A stretch of DNA of 64,000 nucleotides from assembly GCA_025345505.1 (NCBI GenBank), contig JANVCC010000120.1, positions 7,881,834 through 7,945,833 of the forward strand. Direction: 5' to 3'. Both the position numbers and the translations under genes were made by a program. The notes under the pieces were generated by a model that was not told the origin of the DNA, did not search any database, and was given only the letters and a program-made list of their open reading frames with translations. This DNA is from Todiramphus chloris collaris. Its lineage: Eukaryota; Chordata; Aves; Coraciiformes; Alcedinidae. Shown one piece after another: positions 1-10,758 of the stretch; the stretch's first letter is position 1; each line of letters starts with the position of its first letter.

Positions 1-1394
1 TTGAAAATTTATGCATAGGTCTGAAGAAAAATATATGAAGCTAAGCAGAATTTTGCTGTTTTGCTAAATACGGTACTTGGTACGAAAAAGCTTTTCATGA
101 ATAAGGCAACACTCAGATGCTTAAGTGAGATTGTCTCTCTTCAACACCATGAACTGAAGAGCCACCACACACAATTTAGGCAACACACCAGTATTCAGTC
201 AAATAACCTCCTAGGGCAGGTTCTCTGCCATCCTAGAGATGATAATTTGAAATGATAATAGTATGAGATGATAAATGCAAATGTATTACAGTGCAATGCT
301 GCAAAGCTCCCCTAAACACTGTCACTTTCATTACCCAAATAGTCTGACATTACCTATTTCACTATGAGGCTCTAAAAAGACACTAATTTTTTTAGAGGTT
401 TCAAAACCTGAGACTAGACCATGGAACAGAAGCAAACAGAAAAAATTCAATGCAAACAACCAAAGGATACTACAGTTAAAGTCTATACCATACGTGAAAG
501 CACACCGTAGAAATGCTACAAGCTGCATCTCAATTTCATTTACCTTGAGGGTCCCTCACCCAGTCAAAAGCATTGCTAAAATGATGAGGAAGCTTTCTGT
601 GATTAGAAGACCAATGCCTAGTCTGACCAGAGACAGAATATGATTATACTTCTCCCACAGGACCAAGCATGAACCTCATCTGTATACGGCTTCTAGCTAA
701 AGAGCATTGCTACTGAAAGTAACTTATTCCTTGCCAGGGGTTATATCCAGTGTCTTTTCTGTGGACATTATGTATGCTACTGAAAAAAAGAAAGAAGTGA
801 AGCCTTCTGAAGAGTATCTGTTCACAAAGAACTACAGGATTCTTTTCAGCTCTTTGCACTGTTAAAGCTTTACTTATTTACTTATTGCGTGTGCAATCTC
901 AGAACTCTTGCCATAAAGAACTGTTTTGTATTCAAAATGCACCAAAATTCACCAAATACTGGTGAAGGCTCCTCTAATGGTCCCAGTGAAAATGTTCTGG
1001 AAACAAACATGAGCATAGTTTCTGCTGTCTGCCGTGTGTGCGTTTGCTCAGTATGCGTGTACACGTGGAGAAGGGAATGCCCTACGTTTCTCAAACACTT
1101 CCATGTAAGACAGCACAGCCTCATTGCACAGAGGTATTTGCACTTCAGAATGTGGAAGATTAGTATAGGAAGAAATGGAGTGCAGCACGGTAGCTATTTC
1201 CAAAACCCTTTTCTGATCCTTAAGTGAAGGATCACAGTCCTTCTCACAAGCAGTATAAACACTTGCTTCATGTGTTGACTTGAGCATATATTGGCTACCA
1301 GTAGATAACAGTATAAATTATCCTTTGTAGAAACAAAAATCCTTCAGGATCTACACATGATCTTTTAACACCTGTATTTACTGGAAAATACAGA
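1..1394. other. Intergenic or intronic DNA, nothing recognised
   Basis: AT-rich unique-looking sequence. The open frames here are short (longest 112 codons), overlap one another on both strands and match no family I know. There is no repeat boundary, splice-site-flanked exon or RNA gene that I can support. Confidence 0.6.
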
Positions 1395-1475
1395 ACAGAA
1401 TATTTCCAGTGTGAAAGGACCTACAATGATCGCGTAGTCTAACTGTTATCTGGTCTGATAACAAAGTGGTACAAT
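1395..1475 (-). mobile_element. Degraded CR1 LINE 3' end
   Basis: The stretch around 1412-1440 reads like the reverse complement of a CR1 3' end: a 'cagtgtgaaaggacctacaa' block followed by 'tgatc...tagtctaact', which corresponds to the usual 'gaagggacctacaatgatcatctagtccaac' region in pieces. The octamer tail is not preserved and only about 80 bp can be followed, so the copy is old and truncated. The element would be sense on the minus strand. A chance resemblance is possible but the word order matches the family. Confidence 0.55.
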
Positions 1476-1482
1476 CAGAGCA

Positions 1483-1496
1483 CTGCCACCTCGTGG
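1483..1496 (-). promoter_or_regulatory. CTCF-like binding motif
   Basis: Read on the minus strand the 14 bases are ccacgaggtggcag. This fits the vertebrate CTCF core CCASYAGRKGGCRS at 13 of 14 positions; the mismatch is G where Y is expected. It lies just downstream of the CR1 remnant. Known biology: CTCF sites of this form anchor loops and insulators, with the loop pointing according to motif orientation. That the site is occupied is inference only. Confidence 0.4.
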
Positions 1497-1530
1497 TAAT
1501 TCAGACCCACATTCTACAACTACATCAGCC

Positions 1531-4215
1531 CCCAACACTGAACATCCTCTTAAAACCTGAATATGAAAAGGCAACAATATTTCCTGACATCATCTCTAGA
1601 AACAGCAATAAGCCAAATTAAGCATGGTAGTTACAAAAACTCTGATGTTGCTTACTGCTTTGAAGGAACTGCTCATTGCATCATGTAGTGGATGCCTCAA
1701 AAGACCAACTCACTCATTTCAGGCTTTTCCATACACAGTCAGTGTCTGCTACCTTGAGGATCTAAAACAGCACCATTCATTGATGGCAGTCATTAAGAAG
1801 GCTCTATACTGAAACGTAGATCGTAATTTAAAATGCCATTTTAGATAAAGCTATATTGAAGCAAGGCAGTCAAATGACTTATCCAAACTGCCAGACGGGT
1901 AGAAATGGAAACAGGAACCACTGGAGCTGACTACGGCAACATTTACACTAACCCAGTGCTGCATTAACTACAGTGCATTTGAAATCTTCACAATGGAATA
2001 AGGACAAGATGCTTGCTTGTAAGGAAAAAAAAATACCAGGAATACCTTTAGGAAATTGAAACCCAAGCCTTGCTACATCTCCCTGCATGCACTGAAGTCC
2101 TTCTGAGATAGTGCTCAACATCCTTTTGCTTGCTGGCATGCTCATCAGTGAAAGTACTGTTGCTACATTAGGAGGGTTGGATCAGTCTGCTGGTTAACAC
2201 ATCCCCTCACACTTCAGTAGCAGCTTTGGAGCAATACTGCACATAGCTGCTGTGTAGTGGCATCTTCAGCATTTATGTTGCCCCTGTAAATTGGGGACAG
2301 AGGAAATAAGCGTGTTTTACCTTCACAATGTCGTGCTTTGTATCATAAAAAGTCAGGATGTGGATTTAACCCTGCTTAGCTCCTCAGACCATACTCCACA
2401 CCACTACACCACTGCAACGATTAACACAGTCCCTTCACACACACGTCAATAACAGCTGTCGATGATGACATCTTACTGACATCTTGGAGAGAAGCGCTTA
2501 AAATCTGTGAAAAGATGAAATACGGAGACTAAAACTGATGAAGTAATGCACAGCACTGTTCAAAAGGGGTCTGTCCTGATACCAGTGCCAGCAGTCATAA
2601 CAGCGAAATCAGGAAATATGTAAGAATAAACCAAGCCAAACTGAAGTTGCATACAACTCATGATTACATGTCTAACAGAGACTAATAGCACACACACAAG
2701 AAGTACCACAATAACCACAGAAACACCGCTTTCCCTAGATACTTCCTGACCTCCAGCAACCTGGTGCAATTCCCTTCCTTCAGAAACTGGTCCATTCATT
2801 TTTGAAAACACATGGGCTTTGAACTGAAGCAAAAGAGAACAGAGGGATAGGTTACCATTTGGTGTAAATTGGCATAATTCCATGAACTCCAAGGGACATG
2901 CAAAGGTCTGCAGGAGGTAACAGGATGCATCACCATGCTCAACAAAGAGAATTCCCACTTTGTGTATTTAAGACAGAACAACATCTGGGCAACAAAATAG
3001 ATTTAGGTACGCATTTAGCCAAGTTTTTCCAGTGTCTCACTACTCTATATCTCAAAGGCAATTCATAAGAGTTGTTCAAATGATACAAAGAACAGCTATT
3101 GCCAGTTCTTTATCTTTTGCAAATGCAGCGCTGAGGACAAGTCAAGTATTTTTTGGTAATAGTTTTTCTACTAGTAGCTTTGGGGTTATGTGAATTTCTA
3201 CTTAAACATGGACTTAATCACACTTCTGCACATTTTGCTTTCTAGAACTTTGGGTAATTGGCAGCACAAGGCAACCCTTTACAATGTAATACCTTATGCT
3301 GGGCCACCATACTGTGAGACCGCAGAGTTGATAACTCACCTACCAGGAGCTGACAGACTACACTGAAAATTGGAGGGAAAAGGAAAAAAAAAAAAAAAAA
3401 AGAGAACGAGAGAGAGGGGGAGGGAGACAGAGAAATACATTTTTAAAGATAACCTGGAGGCAAATATAATATTTATACTTATTTATCCTCACAGCACAAT
3501 CACATAAGCCCCAAAACATGTCTAATGAGGTGGAATTGCAAAATGGCCATGAGTCCTACTTACTTGGCTTCTCAGTGGTCTCTCAGCAGTCACATGGATC
3601 TATATTTTTCAACTATGTCACTGCTGCAGGCAAAACTCCTGTAAGTAAGAGTGAGAGTCACAGCAAGTCCTCAAGTCTCAATGGTATTCATCCACAAAAA
3701 TGCCAACCTAGGGAAAATGAGAAGACAGCCCAAAAAAGTTGCAGGGGACATTAAGCACTGCAGACAACTGCACTTAATGCTTGGTTTACATTTGCAGGGC
3801 GTCCTCTGCTCTAATGAATTTTCATTCACAGCTTTCCTAAACTCTTTGAATGGCCTAAACTCTTCAATCCTTCATAAAGAACCAGAAAGATGAATGAAAA
3901 CAAAACATGTCAGAAATTTCTTCAATGACAGCACAGAGGAATGAACATGCCCCACCCTGGTCAATATTGTGCCTTCCACTTGTCATTTAGTAGGTTCCAG
4001 CTTTATTTCAAGTCCTTTTAGTAAGTATCTGGTACTTGATAAGAAATCCGTATTTTTCTACTGCTGTAATCTAATCTGTAATATTAAACTAGCTGCTGAG
4101 TTAGAAATGTTGGAGGTTCTAAGGTGACCAGGTTAACCATCATGGTTTCAAAAAAATTGGCCCAGATTCTTAATGTGGTCAAAAATATTTTCTTTTCTAT
4201 GAAAGTCCTGATTTG
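1531..4215. other. Unannotated spacer
   Basis: No gene or clear mobile element seen. The longest frame is 132 codons on the minus strand at 2560-2958. Its translation is rich in Cys, Leu and Val without a signal-peptide or domain pattern I recognise, so I treat it as chance. The only structured piece is the purine-rich tract at 3371-3436, listed separately. Confidence 0.6.
3371..3436 (+). repeat. Poly(A) and polypurine tract
   Basis: An almost pure A run of about 18 bases (near 3384-3401) runs into a purine stretch of GA and GGGGGAGGGAG composition, with only a few pyrimidine interruptions over about 66 bases. Long polypurine segments of this kind can form triplex (H-DNA) structures and mutate quickly in length. 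No LINE body is attached on either side, so this is simple sequence rather than a retroposon tail. Confidence 0.8.
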
Positions 4216-4650
4216 TAGAATAGTTTGGGTTAGAAGGGACCTTTCAAGGTGCCTTTAATAGAACTTCTCTGCAGGGAGCAGAGACATATTCAACTAGAGT
4301 GGGTTGCTCAGAGCCCCATCCAACCTGACCTGGAATGTTTCCAGGGATGGGGCTTCTACCACCTGTCTGGGCAACCTGTGACAGGGTTTCACCACCCCCT
4401 CATGGTAAAAAATGTCTTCCATAGACCCAGTCTAAATCTCCCTTCTTTTAGCTTAAAATCATCACCTCTTGTCCTATGGCAACAGGCCCTACTAGAAAGA
4501 TTGTCCCTGTCTTTCCTGTAGGCTCTTTTTAAATACTGAAAGGCCGCAAGAAGGTCTCCCTGGAGACTTCTCTTCTCCAAGCTGAACAACCCCAACTCTC
4601 TCAGCCTTTCTCCACAGGAGAGGTGTTTCAGCCCTTTGATCATTTTTGCT
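4216..4650 (-). mobile_element. CR1 LINE, 5'-truncated copy with ORF2 C-terminus
   Basis: On the plus strand the copy starts with the CR1 3' UTR signature ('tagtttgggttagaagggac') and runs backwards into ORF2. In minus-strand translation (4389-4643) it reads MIKGLKHLSCGERLRELGLF, then SLEKRSLQGDL, and later CCHRTRGDD, the conserved end of the CR1 reverse transcriptase protein. The frame is closed by a stop just after the TMRGW position, where intact elements continue, so it is a dead copy. Divergence from the family is visible but moderate. Truncation of the 5' side is normal for CR1. The copy encodes nothing functional. Confidence 0.93.
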
Positions 4651-4980
4651 CTTTCTTAACTGTCCATTTTTTACATGTCAGATTTGCAACACTTAGGACA
4701 AAAAAAAATTCCCACCAGAAAAAAAAAAAGTCTAATCTACCTATAAGGCATCTTTATCATTGTAGTATGAGAAGCCACTTATTTACTTGGACACCAAAAC
4801 ATTTTGGCATGGTTCTGAGGATATGTGGCTTCCAGGAAGAGCAGAGAAGATTTCAGTTGGTTCAAGAACATTTGGAGATAGTGACAGACATGTCCAACTA
4901 CCTCAACACAGTCAGTAGAACTGGAGAAGTTTGTCCAAAGATTAGTTCTGTAGATTAAATCAGCTCTGTAGTGGTTACTT
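4651..4980. other. Spacer between two CR1 copies
   Basis: About 330 bp with two short A runs near 4699 and 4720. No LINE sequence can be followed through it, so the flanking copies appear to be separate insertions. Confidence 0.55.
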
Positions 4981-5465
4981 CACAGAATCACAGAATGCTA
5001 GGAACTGGAAGGGACCTCGAAAGATCATCTAGTCCAACCCCCCTGCCGGACAGGACCACCTAGACCAGCTCACACGGGAATGCATCCAGGCAGGTTTTGA
5101 ATGCCTCCAGAGAAGCAGACCCCACAGCCTCTCTGGGCAGCCTGTTCCAGTGCTCTCTTACCCTCACCGTGAAGAAATTTTTCCTCATATTTATGTGGAA
5201 CCTCCTATGTTCCAGCTTGCACCCGTTGCCCCTTGTCCTGTCATTGGTTGAGACAGAAGAGCCTGGCTCCATCCTCCTGACACCCCCCTTTACATATTTA
5301 TAAGCATTAATGAGGTCACTCTTCAGTCTCCTCCAAGCTAAAGAGACCCAGCTTCCTCAGACTTTCCCCATAAGGGAGATCTTCCACTCCATCATCTTTG
5401 TGGCTCTGTGCTGGACTCTCTCAAGTAGTTCCGCTGTTCTTCTTGAACTGAGGGGGCCCATTACT
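4981..5465 (-). mobile_element. CR1 LINE, younger 5'-truncated copy
   Basis: The plus strand opens with cacagaatcacagaatg, the complement of two terminal CR1 octamers, marking an intact 3' end at 4981. The minus-strand frame 5060-5272 contains [20 protein letters not shown] and [12 protein letters not shown], the classic CR1 ORF2 C-terminus. A second frame farther 5' (within 5357-5614) carries ELLERVQHRATKMMEWKISL, also CR1 ORF2. The two parts are in different frames, so at least one frameshift has broken the protein. It is closer to the family sequence than the neighbour at 4216-4650 and has a different 3' UTR type, so probably another subfamily. It ends near 5465 in sequence matching the ORF2 region just upstream. 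Confidence 0.95.
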
Positions 5466-6979
5466 TCTTCCCTCTCCAAACATGTAAGAAATTCTAAAAC
5501 TTTTGATTTACTGCTAAATGAGTTTTCAGACGTTTTTCGCTTTGGCACCTCAGCTACTCCATGCACAGGTATGACCCAGCCGATCAGGTAATGGGGACGT
5601 ATGTGCACTCCCAAAATGCACTTTCAAATCAGGAAGCATAGTCAGAAAATCAGGGGAGCAAATTTCAGGATACTGTAATATGGCTAGAGTAATAAATCAC
5701 TTACAGTGAAAAAAAAAAAAAAAAATCCACACTTTCCAGGCTGAAATTAGAAGCATGAGGGAAAAATTTAAATCCACAGCTACAGAAGTTACTGACAGTT
5801 TTAGTTGCTACTGTTTGAGTATCTTCAGAAGTGACTATCAAGTCTGATTTTGTCATGACATTTGAGAAGTCCCACAAGGAATAGTTCTGACAAACTGTCA
5901 GAGCCCTGAACACCCTCAATTCCAGTTGGAGTACCACAGGTGCTAAGCACCAGAGCATGCAAAAGTAGCACTAAAGGGTTTATGTGACTTATTTTCTTCG
6001 TTGCATCGTAATCTTTGTTGCGGGTTCAGATATATAAAAAGATATAAACTAACATCTACTAAAGGCTGTGGAAGAGAGTGTGAAGCTACTTTTAAAACTA
6101 TTACATGAATGACTCATTCATATTTACTTGGAATAGACAACGTGAGATATAGAAATAGATCCCAAGAGGTATCAGGTCGCTATGCTGTGTACTGAAAAGC
6201 TGCATTCTTACCTCCATTCACACTTGGCATCACAATTAGATTTTGTAATCAGTAAACTTGGTATCTTTTAAACTCTCTCTGATATTGTAGATTTTTATCT
6301 CTGTTTCCCATCCAATTTAGCATCCTCTTCTAGAAGACAGTAAGAATAAACTTTATCATTTCTCTTTGGAAAGCAAAACAATTCTCCTACTCTTTGAACA
6401 ATATTTTTTAGATATATAACTAAACAATAACAAAACCAGAGAACTTACATTATTCTGATACAGAGCTGATTTGTCGTCGTCTTGAATTCCTCTGAGGTAC
6501 AAGATGACCTGCATGTAATATAACAGCCTGAAACTGTGTGCTGTTTTATAATATTTATAATTAAAGAAATACTTAACTGCTTCATAGGATATGACAAATC
6601 AGCCTTTTACCTTTATTTGTGATCTCCTGTACAAACCAGAGCACGACAAGTCTGGAGCCAATAATTTAGCTTAATTTGCTTGATTCATTCACTGTGTCTT
6701 TCGCTTCCAAGACATAATTTCAAATCTAGCCCAGACCAAACTGACAGAAAATCTTTGTGATCTGAGTCACAGGAAAGGTCACAGTTAAAGAATTTCCTAA
6801 GCTTTAGTCTGATTTTGACCACAGCAGCACATAATGTGTAATAACTAATAGAGCCACAACACCTACAGCCAAGAAATCTCCTAGTATTATACTTGATCTT
6901 CCTATGAAACACAGTATTACTGACTGGGATCCTAAAAATCTTCTAATGAACGAAAAACATGCAGCTCCACTACAGACAC
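5466..6979. other. Unannotated spacer with a poly(A) run
   Basis: Unique-looking AT-rich DNA. A 17-base A run lies at 5709-5725. No gene, splice structure or further mobile element can be supported. Confidence 0.6.
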
Positions 6980-7480
6980 AAGCCTGCTTGTTCTCAGATG
7001 CCTTTTCCGCCTGCCGGGTGACAACTGGATGGGGTTAGACGTTTCTCGTCTGCTGTTTCTCATGGATTCTGGAGGCCCTCATGTACTTAACTTGTGACAT
7101 TACCACCGGCATCTGGGGAGCTGACCTTTTCAAGCCAGAATGGCTGGCAGCTGTGACACAGGTTACATCTCTTCAGTGCAAAGCCTGTGACAGTCACTTG
7201 ACCCTCCTTAGCACTAACCGAACGCATTGTCTGCGTGCAGAAAGGCAAAAATGAAGCCTCTTTGCTTTACGGGTTCCTCGCCCTATATACACTGAGCCGT
7301 TTATCTTTGCCTGCGTGCCCCACATACAGTCATCTTTATGTACCTGTGGGGGCTGTAAGGAGCTTATTTATTATTTGTTTTCATTTAATGATCTCTGTCA
7401 TGCTCCCATAGGAATACCCATACGCACTATGCAAATCATATTAAGCCCCTGGCAATAGTGAGAATGCCTTGAGCAGTTAT
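6980..7480. promoter_or_regulatory. Candidate conserved non-coding element
   Basis: A dense 500 bp block that differs from its surroundings. It is less AT-rich, keeps several CpG dinucleotides (for example around 7010-7050 and 7215-7275), and has no simple repeats or mobile DNA. It contains a perfect octamer (POU/OCT) site atgcaaat at 7429-7436, AT-rich homeodomain-type words near 7370-7390, and a CAGCTG E-box near 7148. These are typical of long-range developmental enhancers, but no alignment could be made, so conservation is inferred. Confidence 0.35.
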
Positions 7481-9929
7481 ATCTGGTACATTAGCTCTTT
7501 GAAAGCAGGCAACTTGGTTACTGAACTAAGTCCTCCCTTTCACTTCCTCCCCAGCCACCTTCATTTGCTGATAGTGTCATTTCCCTCCCTGACTTACAGT
7601 CTTTTCTAGGAACTAGTTAGGGATTGCTCCAGGCTCTCTTTCCCGCTAACTGTGGCACAGAGGCCAGTGTTTTCCAAACAGTGGTTTGTGAAGCCCCTAA
7701 CTCTACAGAAAGCAGGCTGTTCTGCACACTAAGAGATCACAATGTCACACCAGGAGAAGAAAAGCAAATCAAGCACTTTTCTAGCAACTATCTTTAATTT
7801 AGGCAATGATTTTGACTGGATGATTGATCATTGTATGATCAAATATCTAAGGCAAGATGGTGAAAGAAGAGGACAACAAATAATAAATGATAAAAGAGTA
7901 TCCATAATACAGAGAGAAGGTGTGAGAACTGACAAGGATTCCATCTCTTTAACCACAGCATTGAAGAAAATTAGGGACCCTGAGACGTAGAAATGTGTGT
8001 TTCTTTGCAGTGACTTCTAAACCTTTGTCAATTCACTTAGACTTTCTAAATCACATTGTCATCTCTGATACAGAGATAAAAGTCACGAGTTACCACTGTA
8101 GAAATCAGGGAGGTCTGAATTTCAAACAAAACCACAATCCGGTGAGAATCACTGCTTCTGATAAGGGAAAAATGGGATGTTTCTCACAACCCCTTGCCAT
8201 GAGCTTTATAGCACCCAGAGTGTGACAGCCTTGCTACAAGTCAGGTATAACAATTCAAACAGCACTTTCACACGCGTTACTTTGAAAATATATACTACAT
8301 TTCAACTTATCCTTCACTATCCTTATCCCTGTCTCTTTTTAGCTCTCTGCATTGCTAAAAAGATGCTTTGCTATTCAAGTCCACATGATCTGTACTTTGA
8401 TTAATTAATTTATTCTGATTATTTAACTCCTTTTTCATTTTTCCATATTATTCTTCCTTGATTTTTCTTCCCTTATCTGCCTGTCAGTCTTTTCTTTGGA
8501 TATCTTCCTATTTCTACTCTCAAGTAATTGTTCTTCTTTTCATCTCTGCTTTTTCCATTTATTATCTTCATATATGGAAAAATACACACTAATACCTCCA
8601 GGGAAAATAATCCACAATGCAGACACTCAGTGAGAGAGAGAGGAGATCCAAGGAAGCTGCAGTGCTGAAAGAGACCTAGCAAAGACAGCAAACCGAAGAT
8701 TAGATACGGTTTTGCAAGAACACGGCTACAGAAAAGGCTAATGAAATCTTGTCAACATATGCAGAGGCATCACCTTGTGTTACAGACCAGAAAGATTTAA
8801 ATCGGCCTTATAGGGGTTTATTGTTAGTTCATATGGAAGACTGCATTAGGTTGTATGCAGTATGTTGCCTTAGAAATACACCTGTCTATCCAGGTATTTA
8901 TATATGGATGGTATCACCAATATTCACTACAGAATCCACAATAACCTAAAGGGAATTCAAAGAGGATCAGCCAAAAAACAAGAAGAAGCTGAAAGGACAA
9001 CTGTAAAATATGTTAAATACACTCTTAGCCTGGTCAGGAAAGGCTTAAAGAGCTTGCAAAAACCAGTGGCAAATAGAAAATGTCTCATTATCAAGCAGGG
9101 AGAAAGGCATTTTCATACCATGCAGAAAGAGAGAAAATGAAACCAGGATAATCTAGATTAAATTAATGAGAAACTTGAGGTTGTGCAAAAGTCTCTCAGG
9201 TGAGAGGCTGGTGAGAGCCATTGCTTGTGACTTTAATGGCAAGATACAGATTATTTTCTTTTAAATTGTCTCCAACCATGTGCTGAGATGCTATGCTTCC
9301 AGAAGTGTTTCTATTACAAACAGTAACTTCTAGTTTAACTTGCACGCAGATACTAGAATCTCTCTAAAATATTTAAGTCAACAAGCACCTCATTTCAGTG
9401 ACCTTCTTCCAGATTCACTCTCACAGAAATCAACACAGGATAAAAAAATAGAAGCTATCTTCCATTCAGCAGCAGTAATCTTGTTCAAGATGCATGTTCA
9501 ACCTCGGAACATAATGAGCTTTATCTGCTACTTGGCCATGCTGTAAGTCAGTGTTAATAAAAACATACTATAAATAATTAACAGTAATTTAAATATTCAT
9601 ATGCTGTTGGGGGCAAGGCCTTTTTATCAGACAGTTGAAGATACATTAGTGAACCATGATATATTTCAACAAAGGTTACCTTTGTCCTAAAAATACTGTC
9701 CTAGCACATAGTAGTAAGATAGCAGAATGGCCATCAGACAGTTTGCTAATACAGAAACAAAATAATCTTACTTGAAAGACTACAATTTCAGAAGTGGTTG
9801 ATTTATACAAGCAAGCTTTAAAAAATACTGGAAGCATTCATTTCATTTGGCTAATTATGATATTATGCTTTTTTTTTTAATATATACATACACACACATA
9901 TATTTTATTTTTTTAAAAAGCATTCTTTC

Positions 9930-9979
9930 TGGGTTTTTTTGTTTTGTTTTGTTTTGGGGTTTTTTGGTTTTATTTTTTT
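9930..9979. repeat. T/G-rich simple tract (complement of A/C tract)
   Basis: Runs of T interrupted by GGG, G and GGGG (gggttttttt, then gttttgttttg, then ggggttttttgg). On the minus strand this is the AAAAACCCC/AAAAC type of tract that recurs through the window. It is preceded by a short TATACATACACACACA segment. Not a LINE tail. Confidence 0.75.
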
Positions 9980-10717
9980 ACCCAGGAAAGTGTTTTTTCT
10001 TCCACAGCATTGGAGCTGTCACCTCAAATGGTCACTTGAAGGTAGAATTGCTCCTGAGCCAAATGATACTCTCTATAGCTGTACTTCCCCCAGGTGACTT
10101 TAGGAGCTACGATTTCCTTTTCTGCACGTGTTCAGATATGTAGCTTTGCCTCTGGAGCTTGAACAGAAAGCCGGTATTGAGTATATGCTCTCCTACCCAT
10201 ATGCACATGTAACTTGACATTAACATGATCCATACCCACACAGTGATAAAACTAAACAAAAGAGTCATAGTCTAAATATAGAAGTGATGCTGGAAAAAGC
10301 TCTATGAATCTCCCTTTGCATGAAATCTTATGAAGAGACTCCTCTGCCTGTGTGAGTATGCAATACTGGCACTGAACTGGATTCAGTGGTGCTATTAACC
10401 CCCTACAATAACAATGCAATACGAAAACATTCCTAAGTGCTTTGAAAAAAACCGAGATAATAGTTAATTAAAAAATAAAAAATCTGAACCAAAGTAAGAT
10501 TTTTATAAAAGTGAAAAGTCAGTGTTCCAATAGCATTGTTAGTTCATTTGCATTTCTCATCTGTAATATTGACAACTCAAGCTCTTCTCGTTAAATGAAT
10601 GGCCTGCTGCCTTTCAGTTAATGTTAAATTTATTTACTAAAGACAGACTTAGCAGTTAGAGAAAGGAGGCACGGTTAGCCAGGCCACCCTCTGATACCAC
10701 TGAATACTTGGCTTTTG

Positions 10718-10758
10718 CAAAAAGATAAAAAAACCCCAAAAATAAAAGAAAAAGAAAC
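10718..10758. repeat. A-rich tract with CCCC interruption
   Basis: Adenine runs broken by a single CCCC block and by G/T singles. It belongs compositionally to the recurrent A-run plus CCCC tracts of this window. Confidence 0.65.

Noticed and set aside
2560..2958. 132-codon minus-strand frame
   Set aside because: No domain, no splice context and overlap with another minus-strand frame; composition suggests chance.
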